Positions 24,311-35,700 of a stretch of 64,000 bases of DNA are shown here, in pieces. The stretch's first letter is position 1, and each line of letters starts with the position of its first letter. Below the pieces are notes generated by a model. That model saw only the letters and a list, made by a program, of their open reading frames with translations. It did no database searches and was not told where the DNA came from. Made by a program: the position numbers and the translations under genes. The stretch lies in assembly GCA_004026145.2 (NCBI GenBank), contig CP034976.1, positions 7,914,678-7,978,677 on the forward strand, written 5' to 3'. Source of the stretch: Takifugu bimaculatus (lineage: Eukaryota > Chordata > Actinopteri > Tetraodontiformes > Tetraodontidae).

Positions 24311-24376
24311 GGGCGCCCTCCCGCCGCCCTCCGCGCGCGCGTGCGCGCCGACATCGACCGCCGCGCGTTTCAGACG
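24311..24376. promoter_or_regulatory. Very short CpG-dense core with alternating CG tract
   Basis: About 66 bp, almost all G and C, with about 14 CpG dinucleotides. It includes a 17-bp strictly alternating pyrimidine-purine tract at 24332-24348 containing seven CpGs, a sequence with Z-DNA potential. Methylated vertebrate DNA normally loses CpG, so such density suggests an unmethylated regulatory core. It could be a promoter or enhancer; no TATA box or exon is evident. Confidence 0.5.
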
Positions 24377-24539
24377 CAAACCCGACTGGATATTGCATTT
24401 GCTTAAAACTCAATCACGGAAAAATGAAGACTCGATTTGAAAAATTTTAATAAAGATAAGTTGCTTCTATCATTGAATCAGGGAATGCTAATCGGCGCTT
24501 TTTTGCGCGGGTGGCGGCAGATAATGTCACCCTAGCTTG

Positions 24540-24860
24540 GGGCTCTTATTTTGCAATAAAGCATTTACATTCTAATGATTTTATTATGGCTTATACAGGC
24601 TGTCAGCGACAGCCCGACTGAGTCTCGGCCCCCATCCTCCCAGCTTCTCCCATTCAAATCGGTGGGTAAATTGTATCAGCTATCAGCTCATGGTGCTTTT
24701 ATCAAGCTGGCCCAGTGGCAAGCCGGGGCCCACCACAATGAGATGTCTATTGCTTGAAGAGTCTGTATTTAATCATTTCTGCTCGCCGGTATTGTTCTGC
24801 TTACAGTGCATAAATAAGTGCTTCAAATAACCCCCGAGTGCCACTGACAATGAAACAAAG
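24540..24860. promoter_or_regulatory. Candidate conserved non-coding element
   Basis: Non-repetitive block: TCTAATGATTTTATTATGG, GGTGGGTAAATTG, ATTTAATCATTTC and CATAAATAAG with GC-rich stretches between. Together with 24130-24376 it forms a likely regulatory cluster of about 700 bp. Evidence is motif texture only. Confidence 0.4.
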
Positions 24861-25583
24861 TATCTGTCTTATTTATCTTCCGTGCATTCTTCACTGCTCT
24901 CTCTTATGTATATTTATTTATTTCTCCCTTCCAAACACTTTCTTTATTTGCTGCGGGCGCTGTTTTCTTATTCGCTCACCTATCATCTTGGAACAGTCTA
25001 AAATTACTCACTGATGACTGGAGAGCTTTCCAGATACAGATAAGCGAAATAGCAGTTTTGGACGGCAAAAATCTCCAGTCTCCTGACAACTCTATTAGAG
25101 AGTCGGGAGGAGGGAACAATAGAATTGGACTTGGGCGGAAGTGAGGGATTGTTTATTCCACTTGGGACGGATAAGAGCTAAACACCCATCTATTTATGCC
25201 CATCGTTGGATGCCATGAATGGTTTATTCTGGATTTTAATGCATTTTACAGTACGGTTACTACGGTTAGCATCTGGCCTGAATATCAGTAATTAAAGCCT
25301 GGCTATGCCTGCATAGAAACAACAAGCTAACTGAGGTTGGGACGCTCCATGGGCACTCCAAACTCACCTGATGTGCCCCTCCCCAGAAAACAGCCTAAAC
25401 CTGTCCACCCTGCATCTCCTCCTAAACCTTTCTGTTTTCCCTACCACTGAGATGATCCAGGAAGTTCCCTATAGCTCCCTAACAACTCTTCATGAAAGCC
25501 TTGCATATAGCTGGATACTTGCAAGTGGCAGAATCTCCCGCTAACGCCATTCAAGTTTTCCAAGGCATCATGAAAACATATGT
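24861..25583. other. Non-coding stretch, no gene seen
   Basis: AT-rich with mixed blocks. A donor-like CATCAG|GTGAGTT occurs on the minus strand around 25364-25372 with a plausible but weak acceptor, and no sensible coding frame. Nothing else is supported. Confidence 0.5.
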
Positions 25584-25606
25584 ACACACACACACACACA
25601 CACACA
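25584..25606. repeat. (CA)n microsatellite
   Basis: 23 bp of CA alternation followed by a degenerate ATGTATATTTATAT tail. Confidence 0.95.
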
Positions 25607-28332
25607 TGTATATTTATATAAAAACATACACTCACGCTTGCAGAGGCGTCAACAGAGAGCCAACAGTAGCACTTTTTGCTTACTGTAAAGTCCTAGCAAT
25701 TCAGATATAGCCAATGCTATCATGGTATAATGGTCTACTCTGGTCATTCTGGACATGCTGATATTGCAATTTTCATAGTAGGAAAACAAGACAGAATTAC
25801 AGAAAAACAACAGTACTTTAAGTGCAGAACAATTCTTTACTCACAAGGAAGTCGAACAGATGCTAAAACATCCGTTCAATGCTAACTGAGCGTTGGTTGT
25901 ATGGAGGAAATATGGCAGGTTTTCTGGGGGATCCAAAGTTGGGATTGTGGGATTTGTGGAAGAAAAGCCGTGATCTTAAGAGTGTATACACAGCTGGAAG
26001 AGTGGGAGACTCAGGTTCTATGAAGCATTAACAGGAACTGTTTTACTGTTTTCAGAGTGCAGCTAATTACAAGAAATGTGGGAATTGTGGAGGAATTCAT
26101 GTAAGTCTGATGGCTAGATTTGTGTGTCAGGGCTTTGTTATTTAAAGTCTCAGACATTTTTAAGTCATTATGTAGCATCGATAGCGTAGCTTTTTACTTT
26201 CATCTCACTCTGATGCACCTCCCATATCTAATTATTGTCATATAATTACCTGTGTGAGCCAGACAGCGTGCATGGTGGTGATGTGATGCCCCTGTCCATG
26301 TTTTTTATAGGTGTTCTACAGTGTTCAGTCGTCACTACCTGCTCAGGGTATTGTACCGATACTCTGGGCTGCTGGGTATTGTGTTCCAAGTTTAACAAGA
26401 GTGCTTTGAACTCACTTTGGAGTTGAATCCCAAACCCCGGGGCAGGTTTGTCACCATAGCCTCATGTATCAACACAATATAGAGAATGCCTCAGAGGGAC
26501 TTTGACTAATTGGACGGGTTAAACCGCTGTTCATGAATCTCCGGCCTGATCCCTTCAGAACATAATGGATCTGGGCAGGTTTTGAAAGCCAGGAAACATT
26601 TCTGGTGACCTCGGTTTTACTCTGAGAGACTGGAAAGCCATCCCTCTTTACCCAGGGCAGTTAAATACCTGCCATTGTGCACCATTGTCCCGTTATTGCT
26701 GTTGTCCCTTTTTCTTTCATGCTCAATTCTTTATTTTGGTGTATATTGTTACTCCAGAGGAGCTCTCCTTATCCTGCAGGCAAACATCAACCTAAGAGAC
26801 AATATCGGCTCTGCAGCACATCCTAACTCCATTATTATGGGATTTTTTCCCTCCCTGTTTCTTTTTCATTGTTGACCTGTGTTTTGGGCAGTATCGGAAT
26901 TCTGTTTGAAAATATTTAGATGTTGGAATTCCTTGAACAAAGGTATCAAGTGACATGTTGGAGGTGTGCTATCAGCAGAGGCTTCATTTTATGGTTATAC
27001 CAGAAGGTGTAAAAAGACAACAGAGTTAACATAACAGCTTCATTTAAGGTATAGATAATATCTGAAATAGGTTTAAGGTGATTAATTCTCACAATATTGT
27101 TCTCAAAACACATTGTAACTATGATCGACCATGTATTGGTACCTGTTGGTACATATATGTTTACGATTCATTAAAAAAAAATCAATTTATCTGTCAACCA
27201 ACTGAGGAAACAAGTAATAAATACAGTTGTGGAGTCAATATGATAAGACAGCATTTCAGCAAGCTTTTCTTTTTTTGAATGTGCTAAAGATGAAAAAAAC
27301 ACCTGGGGGACATTTACATTCAGCACATCATCAGTCCGATCCACTCTCCTTTCACTCATTGCATTATTCACTGTGTGTTCATTTCCTGTTGATCAGATCC
27401 ACTGTTTGATGTATTTCTCTAACTTGACACAATGATGCTGATAAAACACTGGCAAATTTACTTATTCTGCTGACAGACGGCAATTTAGCGGGAAATGAAG
27501 TTGTCGTGACGACAATGCCGTGCTACACACACGCTGGCACACACCCTGGCAAATAACCTAGTTTGAATAATCACCGCCACTGTCTGTTTAAATGATTTTT
27601 ATACCCATTTTAACGGAAGCCTTTGATGTGATAATACTAATTCCCCGCCTGTGGAAGGGAGGTGGAGAAAAAGTGGAAATTATTTCAGTATTAAGGTGTC
27701 AGTCAATCCTCCACCACACAGAGCCCCCTTATTACTGGTAATGATTGAGCTAGTACAAACGCTACACTTCAAGGCTTTAGGGTGCATTTGATTTCAAAAA
27801 GATAAAAATCTCAGCATTGTTTCCAGATTCTTATTATTACATGGTTATTTAGCTTAATAGAACTATAGAATTAGATTTATGTAAGGAAAGAAGAAAGTAA
27901 GAAAGGTGATGTTTTGACATGCTAAAATGAGCTAAATCACCCGCAACAGCACATTTGCCGCCATATTTAGAAGCACCCGATGCGTTCAAAGACAGAAACC
28001 TTGTTATCCCCCCAAAATAGTCTAATTCGCTGTCTGTTTTACATAGCACAATGCCCTAATACATGATTTAAGGAGCTTTCACGTATCACATGCATTAGGA
28101 TAATGGAAGGAAAATGATAAAAGTTTTAGAAGCATTAACATGTGATGCATAAAAGAATGAGAGAAAAGGCTCAAATGAGACGATTGAATGAAAAATCTAT
28201 GCTTTTGGGTAGAATAAGCATGCGGCAAGCATAAATTATTCAAGTCCTTATCACATTTATTTGGTTTTTCACTAAAAGTGCTGCGGATGAGACAGGAGTT
28301 TGCAGTCATTTGGGGGATTTAATTGTATCATA
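25607..28332. other. Non-coding stretch, no gene seen
   Basis: About 2.7 kb of mostly AT-rich DNA. No exon, RNA gene or transposon is recognised. The short palindromic arms TTGTCGT-G-ACGACAA at 27501-27515 are the only local structure that stands out. Confidence 0.6.
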
Positions 28333-28348
28333 GGTACCTGCAGGTACC
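28333..28348. repeat. Perfect 16-bp palindrome
   Basis: GGTACCTGCAGGTACC is its own reverse complement over all 16 bases, containing nested GGTACC and CTGCAG. It lies in AT-rich DNA with no repeat flanks. The CACCTG-like E-box half sequences on each side could suit a dimeric factor; that is speculation. Confidence 0.9.
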
Positions 28349-29243
28349 ACAACACATAAAATACTGACTGTTAAGTCCATTATAGTAAATAGAATAAAGA
28401 GACAAAAGGATACATCTTCAAATTTTCGTTTGACAGTGACATCATTCCTCAAATCTATGGGTTTCCTTGCTGTACAATATTGGAATTCATTTTTAATTTC
28501 CTCATAAACCTCAATGCAAACATCGATTAAAGCAAAACATCTCGGTGGGAATCCCACACGATGAAATCTCTCCAAGAATTAGTACTTCATTTATGGTTGT
28601 AGTATTCTCCTGAATATTGATCGTCTGCAGCTTCATTAGCTGGGAACTGACATCCCAGATTGATGTCTCTTTAAACTGGGTCCTGGTCAGAGATACCTGG
28701 GGAATCACACTATTGACTTTGGCCTGTTTGTGCTGCTCGGCCTCTAGAGACGTTCTGTTTGCTTTAATGGGATCCATCAATTCAGCTTCTCTTTCCATAA
28801 TTATTGTTTTGCTACTTGCGAGAGGCTCCAGTATTTGAAGTACTTTGATTTATTCATTTATATACTCACCAGAAACTCTCTTTTGCATAGACTGTGGGGT
28901 TATTGAAGGCATATATCTGGGCGGTATAAAGAAATGACAAATTGGATCTGAGAAAATCTCAACAATGGCAAGTTTCTTTTGTTATTACTATTATTATTAA
29001 TAACACTTGTGCGATTGAATGTGTATAGAAATTGATTTTCTTACTGCTGGTGCTAGAATCCTGTTGTTGGTCTTGACTCCATCTTTGATTTTCCCTTTTT
29101 TCCTGGTTCAACCTGGACCACGGGAAGTTAAGACACATAAAAGCGCAACCTCACAGACCTTCAAGTTCACCTTGCGGGCGGGGGGAGGGGCCCTGCCTCC
29201 TGAAAAGACGCTGGGAGAAGAGAGGCAGACAGAGCGATAGGAC
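28349..29243. other. Non-coding stretch, no gene seen
   Basis: AT-rich with overlapping short frames on both strands at 28306-28838; none is recognised. No RNA gene or transposon is seen. Confidence 0.6.
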
Positions 29244-29272
29244 GAGAGGAGGAGGAGGAGGAGGAGAGGGAG
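29244..29272. repeat. (GAG)n purine microsatellite
   Basis: Eight or so AGG/GAG units inside a longer purine-rich tract (about 29208-29276). Confidence 0.9.
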
Positions 29273-29289
29273 AATTAAGTGATCTCAGA

Positions 29290-29660
29290 ACATGATGAAA
29301 AGGAATGCTAATGTTAAGTACATTGATCAGCTACACTGCTACAGCAAAGCCACCCTTTGCCCCCTGTGATATCAATACATTGAAAACATCATTTGTATCA
29401 GCAGTTGTTTCTTTAATTAAGATCTGGCCCAAATCTTTGGTATCGATCGGTGCCATTACCTTATCGAGATTGTCTCGACAAGCTGACTCAGTGGCTTTCT
29501 CTCTATTGAAATGACCCGGCTCCGGGGTACAAAGTGCACCGCCGTATTATGTCATATAAGCAAAGCCGGGTCTTTGTCTGCTGTCTAAATGAGCTATTCA
29601 AGGTAAGTGGTACTGACCGGTATCGACAACCGTTTGCATCACTTAACAAAATTAAACATG
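29290..29660. promoter_or_regulatory. Candidate conserved element with TATCGA cluster
   Basis: Non-repetitive block with three TATCGA motifs in about 190 bp (GGTATCGATCGG near 29439, TTATCGAG near 29462, CGGTATCGACAACCG near 29619) plus a TCGAGA-TTG-TCTCGA inverted repeat at 29464-29478. It ends near a perfect splice-donor match CAAG|GTAAGT at 29599-29608 (plus strand). An open frame of 31 codons leads into that donor but has no clear acceptor. Best read as an enhancer-like CNE or an exon of unknown nature. Confidence 0.4.
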
Positions 29661-30091
29661 TGGGAAAATAGCCTGCGAGATTGAGATTCTTAAGGGAGGC
29701 TAGGCTAACAGACACAACTTCACACAATGGAACAAGCTTGATGAATGATGAGGCAAAATCTCAGGTATAATAAATAATAGATTTTGATAAAAAAAAATGT
29801 AAATAATAAAGTGCGAGCGTCAAATGGACTCTGGCTTTTCACCAGCGAGGGAACTTTTCCTTCTGAAATAGTCGTCATTCTTCCATATGGTGTATAGTAT
29901 TTACTTCATCATCATTAAGAATCTATCATGTGGCCATTACAGTGATTGATACTCCCATTGAGACCTTGTAGGCAGACCTTCTATACTGACGAGCCATTTA
30001 CTTGGATGCCTTTTCTTGTCTAATTGAACAATGACACATTTTCTACTGAGCTGTTCTCCTGGGTTTTGGTTGAGCTTATACAAACATCAGC
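29661..30091. other. Non-coding stretch, no gene seen
   Basis: AT-rich DNA with no recognised feature. Confidence 0.6.
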
Positions 30092-30098
30092 CAACTCT

Positions 30099-30139
30099 TC
30101 TCCGCCCCTCCTCCTCCTCCTCCACCTCCCTTCCCTCCA
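30099..30139. repeat. (CTC)n pyrimidine microsatellite
   Basis: Run of CTC/CCT units within a C/T-only stretch. It mirrors the purine tract at 29244-29272 in the opposite strand sense. Confidence 0.85.
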
Positions 30140-30285
30140 AGGCATCTGCGGAGGAGTCTTGTGTCTCCTCCCTGGCCCTGCCTCTCGAGTAGCACTTGCG
30201 CTGTTGTGAGAGTCTCCTGAATCCACAATGGCTCCTGGAGCCTTGGGGTGAGGTTTCTGAAGAACCGGCCGCCGCCGTTCCCCCG

Positions 30286-30307
30286 CCCCCCCCCCCCCCC
30301 CCCCCCC
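30286..30307. repeat. Poly-C run, 22 nt
   Basis: Uninterrupted C22 preceded by CGCCGCCG-type sequence. It is the source of the Gly-rich 185-codon minus-strand frame covering 30076-30633, which should not be taken as a gene. Confidence 0.95.
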
Positions 30308-32040
30308 TGGTGCTCTAGCAGCTTGGGTCCCACTGAATACCGCCAGTCAATCCCACTTGTCTCCCTGCGTGAAGCAGTCCAGCATCCACCCACCTGATAA
30401 AGTACACACTTACCTCCTCCTTCTCCAAGCCCCTGAAGTGTTAAATTTGCTTCCCTACAACTCCCCCCCCACCTACCCCTGCAGGAGCAGTCCCACATTA
30501 CTCCTGAAAAGATGAGTGTTTTTTTTCCCCCTTTTTTTTGTGTGTGAAAGGATCGGTAGAGGCTTTGCATCTCCATGGGCATTTTGAACAACGTCTGCTT
30601 CGCTCCGATTGCAACCACCACAAACAAATCCAATAGCCACCCCTAATCTGATCATCTCATCCCCAGCACTTTTCATGCTGGGTTCCTTCCTCAGAACCTC
30701 TTGTACTAGTTCCAGTCTGGGAGTATGTGATAAGACACTGGAAATTTAGTCATCAGCTCCCGCGCAAAGGAGCTCAGAGGAGGGATTATGATATTCCTAT
30801 AACCTTACATTGGATATGGACAGGGGCAGCTCCCAGCGTGGATGCAATCCCGTGCGTAGCTGTCCGCCCAGCCCTTTTCCCTCCAGCTCCATCCGTCGCT
30901 TCTCCCCTTTTAAAAGGTTGACTTTACAAGATTAGTGCACACTCGCCGTCATAATGTTAGCAGAGATAGTGAAGAGAAAATGTAGTGTTTGTTGTCCTCA
31001 AATATCTTCTGTGCCTCTGAGAAGAGATCTGATAAACAGGAAATATTAATTTAGGATTTTTTTTTTTATCCCGATATCACTTTTCTCAATAAAAGCTTCT
31101 GCGTGCACGTTAGTGTTTGCGACTGGGTTAGACATGTTTGTTCTGAAGAGGACTTAAAACGACTTCATGACTGGCTCGCCAAGATAGACAAGTGCTCGTG
31201 AAAGTATAATCTTTGTACCTGGAGATTTTTCCAAAAGCTCATCGCGCACAAAAAACAAACAAACAAACAAAAAAACGGTGGACGAGATAAAAATCGTTCC
31301 TGTTCCCAGTGGACCTAATTTTGCTCAGGTTGGCACATTGAGATATCTGTGCCGCGAAGATGAGTACGGAGATGACTTTTTGGCATTTGTGGGTGCCAAG
31401 CAAATCAAAACCCCATGTTCACATTTCCCAAACATGTATCTCAGCAAGCTTGGCACGTGCATGTGACTTGCACCGTACACATTGTGGATGCCATTCAGAG
31501 TCGTCTGTTTGGCCAGTCGGCAATATCTTGTCTCCATGGAAACAACATACAGCATTTTAAGTTTATTAAAATGACTGTTTATCCTTTGGTTGAACTTAGA
31601 GAAGCTGTATTAATTATTCCCAGTGCTGCTCAAATACTCCAACTGTTGGCACATGCAACCTCATTAATCCTGCCATTTACACACAACAGAATCAAGGAAC
31701 TGAATAAAAATGTCAAATGAAAACCAGAAGACTGGCTGTCGAAATGAGGAGTTCCAGAGAATAGACAATTGACTCGATTTACCCTTAGTTTAACAGCTCA
31801 CTGGTTTTACGCGAATCCAAAGATTAAAAATATTTTAACAAACAGGCTTTGGATAGACTCTCCAGTCCTGGCCATTATATATATTTTTGCCGTTTGCACT
31901 GTTTGAGACGTCATTAGCAGAGGAATGTAACAGCTCAAATAACAGAGCCAAACCAAATCCAAGTGGAGCCTCGATTCTGACGGCGTGACTCACGGGTGTT
32001 TAATTAGAGGACCCTGCCTCAGGTTTCATGGCGAGATGGA
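30308..32040. other. Non-coding stretch, no gene supported
   Basis: No exon or RNA gene is recognised. A short (AAAC)n run occurs at about 31252-31273. Blocks around 31560-31700 and 31780-32030 are non-repetitive and may be conserved but carry no decisive motif. Confidence 0.5.
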
Positions 32041-32049
32041 CACACTAAA

Positions 32050-32170
32050 CATTTTAAATTTACATTTTAGTCATTTAGCAGATGCTTTTGTCCAAAGTGA
32101 CTTACAGTGAGCGACACAGTCAAGCCACCATGCAGTGGTGTCAGAGGCGGCTAATTACCCAGCATCCATC
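32050..32170 (+). mobile_element. Fragment of a dispersed teleost repeat
   Basis: The segment TTAGTCATTTAGCAGATGCT (32066-32085), followed by TTTGTCCAAAGTGACTTACA, closely matches a short motif dispersed in very large numbers in teleost genomes. I recognise the motif but cannot assign a family name with confidence. The downstream part (GGTGTCAGAGGCGG near 32138) may belong to the same element or be unique. Boundaries are uncertain and no terminal repeats are seen. Confidence 0.7.
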
Positions 32171-32747
32171 CTGGAGAACTGCTCGTCACTACCTCTCTCT
32201 ACCTTTTTCCCCTGAAAAATTGCTAAGCTGCATGTGATCATGAAAAGAATCCCAAGACGTATCTGGCGCCATTAGCGGTGTCACGCTTGCGACGTCCTAG
32301 CGTCCTCAGCTCATTGTCCTGTCACATTCAGACAAAAAAAGAGACAGAGGGAGACGTGTGTGACAGCTGATGTTAAATATTGATTATGACATGTTTGAAA
32401 TGTTCTGGCTGCACATTCCTCCATCTCTCTTCATCATTCTCTCCCCTCCTCTTTGCAGTAAGTTCACTGTTCTTTTTTTTCACCTTCTGTGATAAGGACT
32501 CATCCGGAGTCAGATTAAATTAGGCTGGGGGCCGTCGCTCGCAGATCTAGACTGACAGAGATGTCCCGAGCCACAGGAAGCAGCAGTTACACTTCCAAGG
32601 CCAACACCACCAACCCCCAGCCAACCCGGCCCCCGCACTTCCCAGGTCTCCCATCAATATTTCATTAGGTAACCCAAGAAGCAAAGTATAAGTGTGCATG
32701 CTCGTGCACATGACGGACCCACGTGGTCAATCTGTTTCTCACACAGA
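32171..32747. other. Non-coding stretch with a strong acceptor-like signal
   Basis: A long pyrimidine tract (about 32417-32454) ends in TTTGCAG at 32458, an excellent splice-acceptor match on the plus strand. The next 200 bp contain a short ATG frame of 35 codons (32561-32668) with no recognised similarity and only a poor donor. No gene call is justified. Confidence 0.4.
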
Positions 32748-32764
32748 CCCCCCCCCCCCCCCCC
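32748..32764. repeat. Poly-C run, 17 nt
   Basis: Uninterrupted C17 after CACACAGA. A likely length-variable tract. Confidence 0.95.
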
Positions 32765-35700
32765 GGTTCCTACCATAAAGGTTTTGCCACAAATCCAAGG
32801 ATAGTTAACCCACCTCACCAAAACCACCTTGTCCCTCCTTCTTCCTCCTGATTCTCCTTTTCCAGATTCATTTATCCTCATTCAGGATGACGAAAATCAA
32901 TCATTTCATTCTCTCCGGATGGCTACCCATTTAGAATGGGGACAGCGAAGTGAAATGAAATACACATTTCCCTCAGCTGATCCCGTCCCGTGATAGATTT
33001 GTGCAGCTACAGATGGGTGGAGGTGAGGCTTCTGAAGTGAGAATGGAAGTGTTTGTTGCTGATGTTCTCTAATCACCCTCATTGTGCTGACGCCACGGCG
33101 GCGATAACGCTCTTATCTCCAGGCAAATGCGCAGTATACCGCTGTTAGCCGAGCGTGTCGTATAGAATCGGGATGTGAGTCACTTTTTCAGATTCATTCA
33201 GCACCTTGTCAGCTGTATGTGAGCTGAAAGCTTAAAGCTTAGGTGTTTGATACGATAACGCTAATGTCTAATAGATTTTTGAATAATTCATACATTTAGG
33301 AGCCCAGTAAACTTTAAGTCTGCAGTTTAAAAGTTGTCTGCAACATGAGTTTTAATGTTTTTGGATCTTTTAAAAGGTTTCCAAGAAGTTAGATGTAATG
33401 AGCTAGGCTAATTCAATTTGTTATGATCAAGACAAGCAAAAGTGGCTGCAGGTCTTTTAACAGGAGGAAACCTTGAGCAGGACCAGTGGGCACCCAAGTG
33501 CTGAAAAAGAAAACCAGTTTTAATCATCCTTAAAACATGATTTCAAATAATCTCAGTTAATTTCTGTAATTTTAGTCAGTCTTAAATTGCTAATATGTAT
33601 TTTTCCACCTGGACAATCTCACCTGTCCCATCAATATTCCAGTAAGGTGCCATTATTATTCAAATTGGAAAGCAAACCCAGTCCTGTCATTTTGACAAAG
33701 CTTTGGAAAACATGCTCCGTATTCCGGCATTCAGCATTGTTTATGCTTGGAACGCAAAATAGGTTTGCAGCGTGTGCTTCAAAAATAATGTATAACACAT
33801 TATATCTGCCAGTGAGAGAGATTTATGCCTGAGTTATGCCACTGTTTTTCATATTATTTTTCTGACTTGATGTATTCATGGATTCCTGATCTTTTGAGGC
33901 ACTGATGCATGAATTGTCAAAAACCAAGGTGAAAAAAGTTAGCAAAGAAATGATGATTGTATTTGGTTGTATACTCTACTTGTGCTGAAAGTAAGCTTTT
34001 ATGTTATTTGCACCCATAATATATTTAGATACATAAGCAAATATGCATGTACATGGTTTGTGAATATTGAATTTTGGGGTATTTTTTTGGTCTCGTGCAT
34101 ATCTCTTGCATAGGATATGTTTTCTGCCATTTTTGTAACAAGCCAAGCAAAGAAACAAAATGAAACTTTTTCAAAGTAGCATATTCCATTTCTGATTTAT
34201 CTTTGGAAATGTTCTTTCCTCGCACAGTGAAAGCCCCCCGAATCCCACTGTGTTTCAGGAAATGCATATCTGAAAACACAAAGTCTACCAGAAGACATGA
34301 CAAAAGAGAGCAGAAAATTGGCTCCGACTCACACCTGCCTGGAATGATTAAGCCGTTGCTATTCTTCTGCCCCCCTTCCAACAAACGACTGCAGCGGTCG
34401 ACAAAAGGTGTTGATTCAGGGGGCAAATTAAGCCTTGAACAGGCGAGATAATGTGCCTGTGATCAATTAACACAGACACAAGGTGTACTGCTTTCACTTT
34501 GAAACTTTCAGGGCCGGCCAAACGGGGCCCCTCTGTGCCTTTCAGCCCAGCAACGCTAATCATTTTCGTGGCTGGCGTCCACAGGCAGTCCTGCCCTCGG
34601 AGTATGGATTTTGCCTGCGGAGAAACCCCAGGCATAGAAACCTACTAGTCAGATGTGTTAATCTTTGTCGACGACGCTGACTCGACATGAAAGGCTATGC
34701 AGATGTCGGTGTTACTTTATATAAAACTTAGGGGCCGTTTCTTTAATTGCTGCAGAATAGAGAGATTCGCATCGGTTTATTGTCATCTGCACAGATAAAA
34801 ACAGACAGTATCTGGCTTCCTGAGCTACTAATTTGGCTGAAATGAACATCTGGAGTTTCCATGGTGCTATAAACATGTTGTTGGTAAGTAATGAGACTAC
34901 TAGGCCTAATTTCTGGTTACATTCACACCATAACTTTATCCCACAGACAGAAATCTATGCTTAATAATTTGTTCTCGTAATACTAAATAACAGCAGGATG
35001 TTAGAGACGCGCGTTTCAGCACGCTCGCCAGCGATCTCCACGGGATGACACGTTAAACAAGATATTGAATTGGGTGTGAGCTTTACATACAGTAGGTACT
35101 GTCAGCTTACTGTCACTCTGTTTCCTCACACACACCGAGTGTGTGTAAGCATTAATCTTGTTTGAGACAGAATACGCAGGCATAACAGCCGGGCTTTGGT
35201 GGGAGGCAGATGATGATATATCTATGGAAGTGTGAAGCCCAAGTAATATGATGTACCTTATAAAAGCTTGCTCCACAGTGAGGGAGCACCTTAATCCCCT
35301 CTCTAAACCAGCCTCTCCATCTCAGAGAAGAGCTGATTTCGCTCTGCTTTGAATCCCCCTCCTCTCGCTCGCCCTTTCTATCTCTCTTTCTTTGGTTTGT
35401 CTTGAAGAGCACCAGATATCTGCTCTACTATTTTCTTTTAGATTAACTGAGTGATGGGCCTCTTTAGAGCGCATCATCCACACCATATGGATCAAGGCAG
35501 ATACAAATCACGTTTAGGTGTCGGGAGCGTAAGACAGTCCTCATAAAACACGGCTGTCTGGCCGGGTGTCAAGGTGCAGCCTTTAAAGAGTATTCAGATC
35601 CCTGACTTGAGGTTCTGTCATTTATTTGTACAGTTTGATAATGCTCGATTTGCAGCCATTAAAAAAATCACATCGGGTCTGGCGTGAGAGTGGAGCAGAA

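Noticed and set aside
24705..24730. tRNA-like A-box (GGCCCAGTGGC)
   Set aside because: No matching B-box or acceptor stem; lies inside a CNE-like block.
25364..25450. Minus-strand exon ending CATCAG|GTGAGTT
   Set aside because: Donor is good, but the acceptor is mediocre and the enclosed sequence has stops in the apparent frames and resembles nothing known.
30076..30633. 185-codon minus-strand open frame
   Set aside because: Gly/Arg-rich translation of C/G-rich low-complexity DNA including a C22 run; no domain, and open only because of composition.
32561..32668. 35-codon ATG frame downstream of a strong acceptor-like signal
   Set aside because: Too short, no good donor, no recognised similarity. 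The acceptor alone does not make an exon.
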